Of a stretch of 64,000 nt of DNA, positions 50,412 through 59,053 are shown piece by piece. Under the pieces are notes generated by a model that saw only the letters and a program-made list of their open reading frames with translations, did no database searches and was not told the DNA's origin. Each line of letters starts with the position of its first letter. Position 1 is the first letter of the stretch. The translations under genes were made by a program, and so were the position numbers. The DNA is from Tabrizicola_A sp044377735 (GTDB lineage Bacteria; Pseudomonadota; Alphaproteobacteria; Rhodobacterales; Rhodobacteraceae), in assembly GCA_044377735.1 (NCBI GenBank), contig JBILYK010000004.1, forward strand, positions 1 through 64,000, read 5' to 3'.

Positions 50412-51565
50412 GCGCATTCAGCCAGCAGCCGCTCCATAAACCGTTGGCCTGCTTGAAACTCTGAGACTTCAAGATATTCATCCGGCTGATGCGCCTGTGC
50501 AATATCGCCCGGACCGCAGACGATAGCGGAATAGCCCGCCTCCTGAAACTGCCCGGCTTCGGTGCCATAGCTGACAACGCCAGTTGCATTGTCGCCGGTC
50601 AGGCGACGGGCAATCGACTCGGCCTCACCATCAGCCTCAGGCACCAATGCGGGCACGCCAAAGAACCGCTCCAGATGCACCCCCGCCTCCGGGCGCACCG
50701 CCTTCAGCGCCGCATCCAGCCGCGCGACCTCGGCCTCAAAGACCCCGGCATGCGCCTCCACCTCTTCGCCTGGCACCACCCGCATTTCCACCGCAAACCG
50801 GCAATCGGCGGCGGTGATGTTATGCGCCGTCCCACCCGAGATCATGCCGACATGCAACGTCGTGAAGGGCGGATAAAAGGTTGCCGCAACTGGGGTAGGC
50901 CCAAAGGCCTGAATTTCTGCGTTTCGATCATTCACCCAACCAATCAGGCGCGCGCCCTCCATGATGGCCGACACGCCATAGGGCAGAAGCGAGGAATGCA
51001 CCTCAAACCCCTTCACATGCACATGGAACCCGGTGCCGCCCTTATGTCCGGTGATGATTTTCATATTCGACGGCTCGCCAATCAGCGCGGCCGACCCTTT
51101 GGGCAAAACCTGCCCCATCGTCTCGATCATCGGCGGCGCGCCCGTGCAGCCCACCTCCTCATCATAGGAAAGCGCCAGTTGCACGGGCCGCCGGACACCC
51201 GTCTTTTGCGCCCGAACCAAGGCCCAAACCGACAAGGCGACATAGCCCTTCATGTCACAGGTGCCACGCCCATAAAGTCGGCCGCCCCGCTCAACGACAG
51301 TCCAAGGGTCAGAGGTCCAGTCCTGCCCATCCACCGGCACCACATCGGAATGACCCGACAAGACCACCGCCCCGTCAATGCGCGGCCCGGCATGGGCCAT
51401 TAACGCCGCTTTCTGCCGATCCTCGTTCCAATGGCGGTGACATTCGATGCCATGACCGGTCAGATAGCCCTCAAGCCAGTCGACCAGCGCCAGATTGCTG
51501 TCACGGCTCACGGTGGGAAAAGCCACCAACCGTTCCAACACCTGACGCGACGTCAATTCTTCCAT
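50408..51565 (-). CDS. M20 peptidase, acetylornithine deacetylase (ArgE) type
   Basis: This 385-residue protein is closest to the ArgE branch of M20: LSGHSDVVPVDGQDWTSDPW, then YGRGTCDMKGYVALSVWALV, LSYDEEVGCTGAPPMIETM and VVSYGTEAGQFQEAGYSAIV. His, Asp and Glu metal ligands are visible in these blocks. In this setting (oxidoreductase downstream, peptide-type ABC transporter divergent) it may deacylate an imported substrate rather than serve arginine synthesis, so I do not assign argE. Confidence 0.85.
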   Translation of the reverse strand: MEELTSRQVLERLVAFPTVSRDSNLALVDWLEGYLTGHGIECHRHWNEDRQKAALMAHAGPRIDGAVVLSGHSDVVPVDGQDWTSDPWTVVERGGRLYGRGTCDMKGYVALSVWALVRAQKTGVRRPVQLALSYDEEVGCTGAPPMIETMGQVLPKGSAALIGEPSNMKIITGHKGGTGFHVHVKGFEVHSSLLPYGVSAIMEGARLIGWVNDRNAEIQAFGPTPVAATFYPPFTTLHVGMISGGTAHNITAADCRFAVEMRVVPGEEVEAHAGVFEAEVARLDAALKAVRPEAGVHLERFFGVPALVPEADGEAESIARRLTGDNATGVVSYGTEAGQFQEAGYSAIVCGPGDIAQAHQPDEYLEVSEFQAGQRFMERLLAECA

Positions 51566-51808
51566 GGCAACGCCTCCCTATTTCTTGCGGCGAGGGTGGC
51601 GCTGCCTCCGGTCGCTGTCAATCCATGGCATTTCGCCCGGCCTTCCCGGCAGATTGCCGCGCCCTGCGGGCAGATTGACGCACAGAAACAGGGTTGATAG
51701 GTGCATCAAAATCGGAAAGACTTGCCGGATCGTGTTTGGCGAAACCGCATGGAAAAAGCGGACAAACCGTCAAAAATAAAATAAAAACAAATGCCTGGGG
51801 AGTTACAT

Positions 51809-52831
51809 ATGCCCGATGGGGCCGCGCCCGTCCTTGATGTCAGGGGGCTGAAGACCGTGTTCCGCACCCGCGGGGGCGAGATTCACGCTGTAAACTCGGT
51901 CAGTTTCCACCTGAACCGGGGGGAAGTGCTGGGTGTTGTGGGCGAAAGCGGCTCGGGCAAGTCAGTTACCATGATGAGCCTCATTGGCCTTCTCCCCTCT
52001 CCCCCTGCCGAAATTCGCGGCGGAGAGGTGATGCTGGGCGACCAAGATCTGTTGAAGATCGGGGCCGAAGATTTGCGTCATGTGCGGGGGGCAAAGATTG
52101 GCTTTGTATTCCAAGATCCCATGACCAGCCTCAACCCGGTGTTCACCATCGGCATGCAGATCATGGAGCCCTTGCACGAGCATATGGGCATGGACAAGAC
52201 CCGCGCCGAAGCCCGCGCGGTTGAGCTTTTGGACCTCGTCGGCATCCCGGATGCGCGCAGTCGCCTGAAATCCTATCCGCATCAGTTTTCTGGCGGCATG
52301 CGCCAGCGCGTGATGATTGCCATCGCGCTGGCCTGCAACCCGGATGTGCTGATTGCCGATGAGCCGACCACGGCTCTGGATGTGACAATTCAGGCCCAAA
52401 TCCTTGAACTGGTGAAGGACCTTCGCCAAAAGCTGGGCATGGCGATCATCTGGATCACCCATGATCTGGGCGTCATCTCCGCCGTGGCCGACCGGGTGAT
52501 GGTGATGTATGGCGGTCAGGTGGCTGAACATGGCCCGGTGAAAGAGATTTTCGCCAACCCTCGCCACCCCTACACGCGGGCACTTCTCAAAACCATTCCG
52601 TCAATTTCGGGTGCCCGCGAGGCGCGGCTGCAAGTGATCGAGGGCCAGCCGCCCATTCTGAATGCCGCCCCCACCGCTTGCCCGTTCCGCGCGCGCTGTG
52701 GCCATGGCATGGCGATCTGCGAGGCAGAAAACCCAACCCGTCGCGCCATTGACGGCGCGGCTTTGGGTCATGGCCATGACGTCGCTTGCCATTGGTCGCC
52801 CGCCCCCAGCCAAGGGGGCCGCGATGCGTGA
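51809..52831 (+). CDS. Peptide-type ABC transporter ATPase, DppD/OppD-like
   Basis: The 340-residue ATPase has Walker A GESGSGKSVTMM, signature QFSGGMRQRVMIAIAL, and Walker B VLIADEPTTALD. It ends in the oligopeptide-ABC C-terminal Cys-rich region CPFRARCGHGMAICEAENP. ATG 51809 follows GGGGAG; an in-frame ATG at 51791 is upstream of that site. First of five genes in the order ATPase, ATPase, binding protein, permease, permease. It overlaps the next gene by eight bases. Confidence 0.93.
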   Translation: MPDGAAPVLDVRGLKTVFRTRGGEIHAVNSVSFHLNRGEVLGVVGESGSGKSVTMMSLIGLLPSPPAEIRGGEVMLGDQDLLKIGAEDLRHVRGAKIGFVFQDPMTSLNPVFTIGMQIMEPLHEHMGMDKTRAEARAVELLDLVGIPDARSRLKSYPHQFSGGMRQRVMIAIALACNPDVLIADEPTTALDVTIQAQILELVKDLRQKLGMAIIWITHDLGVISAVADRVMVMYGGQVAEHGPVKEIFANPRHPYTRALLKTIPSISGAREARLQVIEGQPPILNAAPTACPFRARCGHGMAICEAENPTRRAIDGAALGHGHDVACHWSPAPSQGGRDA

Positions 52832-53876
52832 CAGCGCGACAGAACCTTTGGTGCAGGTCGAAGACCTTAAGATGCACTTTCCGATCTACACCGGCCTGTT
52901 TCGCCGCCACACCGGCGATGTAAAGGCGGTCGATGGGGTGTCCTTCACCATTCAAGCCGGGGAAACCCTTGGTCTTGTCGGCGAATCCGGCTGCGGCAAA
53001 TCCACTGTGGGCCGCGCGATTTTGCGGCTTTATGAGCTGACCGCAGGCCGTGTGGTGATTGAAGGCGAGGATATCGCCACGCTTGACGCCGAAACCCTGC
53101 GCAAGAAACGCCCCTCGATGCAGATGGTGTTTCAAGACCCACAAGCCAGCCTGAACCCGCGCATGACGCTTTCGGCGATCATTTCTGAGCCGATGGTGGA
53201 ACACACCCGCATGACGGCGGACGAACGCCAAGCGCGCGTTTTTGAACTGATGGATGCGGTCGGCCTGAACCGCCGCTTTGCCAACCGCTATCCGCATGAG
53301 TTTTCCGGCGGCCAGCGTCAGCGCATCGGCATTGCGCGCGCGCTTGCGCTGAACCCGAAATTCATCGTCTGCGACGAACCGATTGCCGCGCTGGATGTGT
53401 CCATTCAGGCCCAAGTGGTCAACCTTCTGGAAGACTTGCAAGCGAAATTCGGGCTGACTTATCTGTTCATCAGCCACGATCTGTCGATGGTCCGCCATAT
53501 CGCAGACCGGGTGGCGGTGATGTATCTGGGCCGGATTGCCGAGCTTTCCCCCCGTGATGACCTTTACGCAAAGCCCCTGCACCCTTACGCCGAAGCGCTG
53601 TTGTCGGCGGTCAATGAACCCGATCCGAACCGCGCCCGGCGCGAACGGATCATCCTAAAGGGTGATGTGCCCTCCCCCGCCAATCCACCCAAAGGCTGCA
53701 GCTTTTCCACCCGCTGCCCAAAGGTCTTTGACCAATGCCGCATCACGCGCCCCAACCTAACGCAGGTTGAACCGGGCCGCTTCGTGGCATGTCATATCTA
53801 TACCCAAAACACGGACGCCGGACCAACCGGCGCACCTGAGGTTCCCGAGCTTAACCAACAAGGAGAGACGACATGA
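52824..53876 (+). CDS. Peptide-type ABC transporter ATPase, DppF/OppF-like
   Basis: The second ATPase (350 residues) starts MRDSATEPLVQVEDLKMHFP. It has Walker A GESGCGKSTVGRAI, signature EFSGGQRQRIGIARAL, Walker B FIVCDEPIAALD, the switch His in YLFISHDLSMVRHI, and the C-terminal C-rich tail (CSFSTRCPKVFDQCR). It pairs with the preceding ATPase as a heterodimer. A four-base overlap with the binding-protein gene follows. Confidence 0.93.
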   Translation: MRDSATEPLVQVEDLKMHFPIYTGLFRRHTGDVKAVDGVSFTIQAGETLGLVGESGCGKSTVGRAILRLYELTAGRVVIEGEDIATLDAETLRKKRPSMQMVFQDPQASLNPRMTLSAIISEPMVEHTRMTADERQARVFELMDAVGLNRRFANRYPHEFSGGQRQRIGIARALALNPKFIVCDEPIAALDVSIQAQVVNLLEDLQAKFGLTYLFISHDLSMVRHIADRVAVMYLGRIAELSPRDDLYAKPLHPYAEALLSAVNEPDPNRARRERIILKGDVPSPANPPKGCSFSTRCPKVFDQCRITRPNLTQVEPGRFVACHIYTQNTDAGPTGAPEVPELNQQGETT

Positions 53877-55573
53877 AACTGAAAACCGCCCTTTTGGGCG
53901 CCGCCTGCGCTGTGGCCTTCGCGCCCGCCGCTTTTGCCGAACGTGGCGCCGATGGCAATGTCAACGTGCTGTATTGGCAGGCCCCCTCGACGTTGAACCC
54001 TTACCTGTCTTCGGGCACCAAGGACGTGGAAACTGCCTCGCTGATCCTGGAAGGTCTGGCTGGCTTTAACGAAAAGGGCGAAGTGGTCGCGCGTCTGGCT
54101 GACGGCGTGCCGACGGTGGAAAACGGCGGCGTGGCCGCTGACCTGACCTCGATTACTTGGAAACTGCAGCCCGGCCTTCTGTGGTCGGATGGCTCGCCCG
54201 TGACCTCGGCCGATGCCAAGTTCACCTGGGAATACTGCACCCATCCCGAAGGCGGCTGCGCCCAAGCGGCCCGTTACGAAGGCGTCACCGCCATCGAAAC
54301 CCCCGACGATCTGACCATCGTCATCAAGTTTTCGGCGCCAAAACCGAACCCCTACACTGCCTTTGTCGGCGGCACCTCGCCCATCCTGCAGGCCGCACAA
54401 TTCGCCAACTGCCTGGGCGCAGCGGCCTCGACCTGCACCGAACAGAACTTTGGCCCAATCGGGACTGGTCCCTTTGTTGTGACCGAGTTCAAGACCAACG
54501 ACACCGTGTCCTTGGCCGCGAACGCCAACTACCGTGACCCGGCCAAGCCCGCCTTCGCCACCATGACCGTCAAGGGCGGCGGCGACGCCGAAGCCGCAGC
54601 ACGGGCCGTGATGGAAACCGGCGAGTTTGACTATGCCTGGAACACCCAGATCAACCCCGAACTGCAGGCGGCCATGGCCGGCGGCGGCAAGGGCGTGTTC
54701 CAAAACGGCTTTGGCACCTTGGTCGAGCGGATCGAGATGAACATGACCGATCCTTCGGCTGACCTGCCCGAAGGTGAGCGTTCGACCACCAAGCATCCGC
54801 ACCCGATCCTGAGCGATATCAAGGTGCGCACCGCGCTGTCCAAGGCGATTGACCGTCAGATCCTTGTCGATGTCGGCTATGGCTCGGCAGGCCGCCCGAC
54901 CTGCAACCTGGTGCCCGCACCCGAGATGTTCGCCTCGGACAACACCGGCTGCTTGACCCAGGACATGGACGGTGCCAAGGCGCTTTTGGATGAGGCTGGC
55001 TGGGTTGTGGGTGCTGACGGCATCCGCGAGAAAGACGGCAAGAAGCTGAAGCTCTTGTACCAAACCTCGACCAACCCTGTCCGTCAGGACTTCCAGGCGC
55101 TGATCAAGGGCTGGTGGAACGAGATCGGCGTGGAAGTTGAGTTGAAGAACATCGACGCTTCGGTCTTCTTCGGCGGGGATGCCGGTTCGCCCGACACCTT
55201 CCAGAAATTCTATTCCGACGTCGAAATGTATGCCAACAACTTCGACGGCACCGACCCCGAGCCCTATCTGGCGCAGTACATGTGCGACAAGATCCCGGGC
55301 CCGGACAACCAGTGGCAGGGCGAAAACATCAACCGTTTCTGTGACCCGGCTTATGACGAACTGGTCAAGGAAATGTCGGCCACCGCCGAGATGGGCAAGC
55401 GCTCCGAACTGGCCAAGAAGATGAACGACATGCTGACCAAAGACAGCATGGTTGTCGTGCCCTTGGTTGACCGTGGCCGTCTGTCGGCCGTGTCGACCAC
55501 CCTTGGCGGCGTGGTTCTGAACACTTGGGATACTGAACTGTGGAACGCCCAGGACTGGTTCCGCATCAAGTGA
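53873..55573 (+). CDS. Peptide/opine-type ABC transporter substrate-binding protein (DppA-like, SBP_bac_5)
   Basis: The 566-residue periplasmic protein has a signal peptide (MKLKTALLGAACAVAFAPAA, cleaved after AFA at about 22) and the SBP_bac_5 pattern: LYWQAPSTLNPYLSSGTKDV, LQPGLLWSDGSPVTSADAKF and VRTALSKAIDRQILVDVGYG. The C-terminal NDMLTKDSMVVVPLVDRGRL is conserved. The ligand could be a peptide, opine or similar compound and is not identifiable from sequence. A terminator-like hairpin after it likely favours its expression over the permeases. Confidence 0.92.
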   Translation: MKLKTALLGAACAVAFAPAAFAERGADGNVNVLYWQAPSTLNPYLSSGTKDVETASLILEGLAGFNEKGEVVARLADGVPTVENGGVAADLTSITWKLQPGLLWSDGSPVTSADAKFTWEYCTHPEGGCAQAARYEGVTAIETPDDLTIVIKFSAPKPNPYTAFVGGTSPILQAAQFANCLGAAASTCTEQNFGPIGTGPFVVTEFKTNDTVSLAANANYRDPAKPAFATMTVKGGGDAEAAARAVMETGEFDYAWNTQINPELQAAMAGGGKGVFQNGFGTLVERIEMNMTDPSADLPEGERSTTKHPHPILSDIKVRTALSKAIDRQILVDVGYGSAGRPTCNLVPAPEMFASDNTGCLTQDMDGAKALLDEAGWVVGADGIREKDGKKLKLLYQTSTNPVRQDFQALIKGWWNEIGVEVELKNIDASVFFGGDAGSPDTFQKFYSDVEMYANNFDGTDPEPYLAQYMCDKIPGPDNQWQGENINRFCDPAYDELVKEMSATAEMGKRSELAKKMNDMLTKDSMVVVPLVDRGRLSAVSTTLGGVVLNTWDTELWNAQDWFRIK

Positions 55574-55588
55574 TCTGACGATCATCGG

Positions 55589-55619
55589 GGGGCGGGCCCG
55601 CATCGGCCCGCCCCTTTTT
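55589..55619 (+). terminator. Intra-operon terminator/attenuator after the binding protein gene
   Basis: GGGGCGGGCC (55589-55598) and GGCCCGCCCC (55605-55614) form a 10-bp stem with a 6-nt loop and TTTTT (55615-55619). It sits between the binding protein and permease genes, where partial termination would raise the binding-protein:permease ratio. Confidence 0.85.
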
Positions 55620-55660
55620 CACCCCTTCGTAAAGACTGCTGACCAAAGGCGCACCGCCCC

Positions 55661-56668
55661 ATGCTCACTTACACGCTGAGACGGCTTTTGCTGGCGATCC
55701 CGACGCTTTTGCTGATCAGTCTTGTCATTTTTCTTCTGGTCGATCTGGCGCCGGGCAGCCCAGCGTCAGAGATTCCGCTGACCGTTCCGCCCGAAGTGCG
55801 CGAAAAGATCCTTGAATCCTTAGGCGTCAACCAGCCGATCTATGTGCGCTATCTTCTTTGGTTGAAACAGTTCTTCTGGGTCGAACCCTTGAACGGTATC
55901 GATGCCCTCTTTGGCACGACCTATGCCGAAGGCATGCAGCGCATCATCAGCTATCAAACCCGCAGCCCGGTGTTCCCGCTGATCGCCCAGCGTCTGCCGC
56001 AAACCCTGACGGTGATCGGCACCGCCTATCTGCTGGGGGTGCTGATCGCGCTGCCGATCGGCATCTATTCGGCCTACAAACAATATTCGCTCTTTGACCA
56101 ATTCGGCACCATGTTCGCCATGATCGGCTTTTCGGTCCCGACCTTCTTTACCGGCACGGTGTTCATCATCATCTTTGGCGTTTGGTTGGGCTGGTTCCCG
56201 ACCAAGTACGACACCACGCTGGAAGTGACGGACTGGGAGAGCTTTGTGAAACAACTGCGCCAAATGGCCATGCCCGTCATGGTGCTGGGTCTGGCCAATG
56301 CGGCCGCCATCAGCCGCTATATGCGGTCATCCATGCTGGACAACATGAAGCAAGATTACGTCCGCACCGCCCGCGCCAAGGGCATGCCAGAGCGCACCGT
56401 TGTCTTGAAGCATGTGCTGCGCAACTCGATGATCCCGGTCGTCACCATCATCGCCCTTGGCATCCCGTCGATCTTTGGTGGCGCGATCATCACCGAAAAC
56501 CTTTTTGGCGTGAACGGTATCGGGGCCGCCTTGATCGGGGCCATCCGCGGCAATGACCTGCCGATGGTGCAGACACTGACCTTTATCTTCGCGATCCTGA
56601 TCGTGACCTTCAACCTGATTGCCGATGTGCTTTACGGCCTTCTCGACCCGAGGATCCGCTATGACTGA
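55661..56668 (+). CDS. Peptide-type ABC transporter permease, DppB-like
   Basis: A 335-residue inner-membrane permease with about six helices. It starts MLTYTLRRLLLAIPTLLLIS and carries the EAA loop RTARAKGMPERTVVLKHVLR with NSMIPVVTIIALGIPSIFGG. FNLIADVLYGLLDPRIRYD is the usual DppB-type end. It overlaps the next permease by eight bases. Confidence 0.93.
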   Translation: MLTYTLRRLLLAIPTLLLISLVIFLLVDLAPGSPASEIPLTVPPEVREKILESLGVNQPIYVRYLLWLKQFFWVEPLNGIDALFGTTYAEGMQRIISYQTRSPVFPLIAQRLPQTLTVIGTAYLLGVLIALPIGIYSAYKQYSLFDQFGTMFAMIGFSVPTFFTGTVFIIIFGVWLGWFPTKYDTTLEVTDWESFVKQLRQMAMPVMVLGLANAAAISRYMRSSMLDNMKQDYVRTARAKGMPERTVVLKHVLRNSMIPVVTIIALGIPSIFGGAIITENLFGVNGIGAALIGAIRGNDLPMVQTLTFIFAILIVTFNLIADVLYGLLDPRIRYD

Positions 56669-57569
56669 TACCTCTGCCTTCGACAAACCCGAAAGCCAGT
56701 CGTCCGCCATCTGGCGGCAGTTCCGCCAGCACAAGGGCGCGGTCTTTGGCCTGTGCGTCTTGGGCTTTCTGGTGGTGTTTGTGCTGATCGGCCCCTTGGT
56801 TTGGCAAGCGCCCGAATTGACCACCACCCAACAGATCCTGAACAAGAACAAGCCGCCAAGCTGGGCGCATCCGATGGGCACCGACCAGATTGGCCGCGAC
56901 ATCCTTGAACGAATGATGCAGGCTGGACGAGTGTCCTTGGCCGTGGGCTTTGCCGCCATGCTGATCGCGATCTTTGTGGGCACCTTCATTGGGGTTCTGG
57001 CTGGCTATTTCAAGCGGCTAGATGGACCCTTGATGCGGCTGACCGATATGTTCCTCGCCCTGCCGCTGATCCCGCTTCTCTTGGTCATGGTGATGCTGTT
57101 TCGCGACAAGATTGCAGGCATTGTCGGGCCAGAGATGGGCGCGTTCGTCTTGATCGTCTTTGCGATTGGCGTGACAAGTTGGATGCACGCCGCCCGCATC
57201 GTGCGCGGTGAAGTGCTGGCGCTGAAAGAGCGCGAATATGTGCTGGCCGCCCGGTCGATCGGTGCCCCGCCGCGCCGGATCATCCTGCGCCATATCCTGC
57301 CCAATGTGATCTCGCCCGTCATGGTGGCTGCGACCTTGGGCATTGCCGAGGCCATCATCACCGAATCAGTGCTGTCCTTCCTTGGCCTTGGCTTTCCGCC
57401 CGATTTCCCGACTTGGGGGCGACTGTTGCATGACGGGCTGTCCTATATGCAGCTTTATCCTGAGCGGGTGATCTGGCCGGGATTGGCGATTTCGCTGACT
57501 GTGCTCAGCGTCAACTACATTGGCGATGGCTTGCGCGACGCGCTGGATCCGAAAGCGCGCGGACGCTAA
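56661..57569 (+). CDS. Peptide-type ABC transporter permease, DppC-like
   Basis: The 302-residue second permease has an N-terminal membrane segment FRQHKGAVFGLCVLGFLVVF. It then has HPMGTDQIGRDILERMMQAG and the EAA loop EREYVLAARSIGAPPRRIIL. LSVNYIGDGLRDALDPKARG is typical of the C-terminus. ATG 56661 overlaps the stop of the preceding permease. It completes the transporter. Confidence 0.93.
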   Translation: MTDTSAFDKPESQSSAIWRQFRQHKGAVFGLCVLGFLVVFVLIGPLVWQAPELTTTQQILNKNKPPSWAHPMGTDQIGRDILERMMQAGRVSLAVGFAAMLIAIFVGTFIGVLAGYFKRLDGPLMRLTDMFLALPLIPLLLVMVMLFRDKIAGIVGPEMGAFVLIVFAIGVTSWMHAARIVRGEVLALKEREYVLAARSIGAPPRRIILRHILPNVISPVMVAATLGIAEAIITESVLSFLGLGFPPDFPTWGRLLHDGLSYMQLYPERVIWPGLAISLTVLSVNYIGDGLRDALDPKARGR

Positions 57570-57601
57570 GCCCGCGCGCCAAGGCATTACAACAATGCGC
57601 C

Positions 57602-58903
57602 TTACTGCATCGCCTTGCGAATACGGCGCACCATGAACCACACTGCCCCCACCACCGGCAAGACGAGTGCCGCCGTTAGGGCCTCTTTAGTCATGCCCAA
57701 CACATCACCCAATGGGGCCGCAAGATAGGCCGCCAGCGACACAGCGTAATAGCTGATTGCCACCACTGACAGCCCTTCCACCGTGTGCTGCAGCCGCAGC
57801 GCCAGATCGGCGCGGCGGTCCATGCTTTCCAAAAGCTTCTGGTTCTGGGCTGAACGCTCCACATCGACCCGCGTGCGCAACAACTCCGCCGCGCGTTCGG
57901 CCCGCTCGGCCATTTCCTTCAGCCGCTTTTCGGCCGATTTCACCGTACGCATCGCCGGATCATAGCGGCGCATCATGAACTCGCCAAAAGTCTGCCGCCC
58001 CGCCACCCGCTCTTCGCGCAGGATCTGCACGCGTTGATTGAGAATCGCCTCATAGGCCGCCGTTGCCCCAAAGCGGAACGAGAACTTGACGGCAAGGCTC
58101 TCCAATTCCGCAGAGATGGCCAACAAGTTGTGCAATGCCGCATCCGGCGACGGCTCGGTCTCATCCAAGGCCCCCACCAGTGCTGCAAGCCGCGGGTCCA
58201 GTGTATTGAGCTGCGCCGTCAACTGGCGCGAGCGCATCAGCCCCAGCATCGACATGGCGCGGTAGGTTTCAATCTCGCACAGCCGCTGCACGATGCGACC
58301 CACCCGCCGCCCCCCGGTGCCCGGCTGCACAAACACGGCAAAACGCATGTGGCCTGCCGGATCAATGCGAAAATCCCCAGCAATGACCGCCGCGCCGTCC
58401 ACCACACGGGCCACGGCAAGGCTTTCGGCCACAAACCAGTCATCCAGCCGGGCGACAAGCTCGCCCTCACCTTCAGGCAGCGTTTCAACGCGGATCAAGA
58501 CCGAGGTCAACCGCTTGCCCGGCGCGGACGCGACCCACTCGGCTGGGAACACCTCGGCCTCAATCGGATCAAAGGCGCGCGCTGACAGGCCGGGGGTAAA
58601 TGCCGAATAGGTCACAAATTCGGTATGGCTTTCCCATTTCAACTCAGACCGACCAATAGGCCCTGCACAATGCGTGGCCTCTGGCTGCGGATGCGGCGCA
58701 CCGTTGCGATCCAAAAGTGCCAGAAGGTGCGCCCGATCTAGCGCGCGATCACGGTTAGCGGCCTCAACCGGTTCCTTGATGGCGATATAGGCGGCCATGC
58801 ACGGCGCTTCCAGCACGGGGAAGGGCCGCGCGTGCAGCTCGTTCACCATGGCATAGCGCTGGGGATGGTCGGGAAGGTTTGGCAAGGCGGGCATGGGGGT
58901 CAT
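57602..58903 (-). CDS. DUF3422 family membrane protein
   Basis: A 433-residue protein with the DUF3422 signature near its start (RYAMVNELHARPFPVLEAP). It also has LVRVETLPEGEGEL-type blocks, VAGRQTFGEFMMRRYDPAMR, a long coiled coil (SAEKRLKEMAERAERAAELL), and two C-terminal transmembrane helices (YYAVSLAAYLAAPLGDVLGM and AALVLPVVGAVWFMVRRI). No function is established. The start is either 58903 or the ATG at 58894. It converges with the dpp-like transporter. Confidence 0.87.
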   Translation of the reverse strand: MTPMPALPNLPDHPQRYAMVNELHARPFPVLEAPCMAAYIAIKEPVEAANRDRALDRAHLLALLDRNGAPHPQPEATHCAGPIGRSELKWESHTEFVTYSAFTPGLSARAFDPIEAEVFPAEWVASAPGKRLTSVLIRVETLPEGEGELVARLDDWFVAESLAVARVVDGAAVIAGDFRIDPAGHMRFAVFVQPGTGGRRVGRIVQRLCEIETYRAMSMLGLMRSRQLTAQLNTLDPRLAALVGALDETEPSPDAALHNLLAISAELESLAVKFSFRFGATAAYEAILNQRVQILREERVAGRQTFGEFMMRRYDPAMRTVKSAEKRLKEMAERAERAAELLRTRVDVERSAQNQKLLESMDRRADLALRLQHTVEGLSVVAISYYAVSLAAYLAAPLGDVLGMTKEALTAALVLPVVGAVWFMVRRIRKAMQ

Positions 58904-59004
58904 CCGGATATGGTAAGCCCTTGATTGCCCAAGCCCCCACCCCTCGCGCCATGCAAAAACGCAGCATACCGGCGTATGCCCCCCACCTGTTGCCGAAATG
59001 CAAA

Positions 59005-59027
59005 GGCCCCGGGGGTTTCCCGGGGCC
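59005..59027 (-). terminator. Terminator after pntB
   Basis: GGCCCCGGG (59005-59013) and CCCGGGGCC (59019-59027) pair perfectly. On the minus strand the stem is followed by TTTGCATTTC, 26 bp after the pntB stop codon. Confidence 0.8.
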
Positions 59028-59053
59028 AGATGCCGGATTTTGGTGCCACGCGC

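Noticed and set aside
51566..51808. Riboswitch in the leader of the transporter operon
   Set aside because: I looked for a known aptamer pattern and saw only short GC-rich repeats (CGGCAGATTGCCGCG/CGGGCAGATTGACGC); there is not enough structure to support one.
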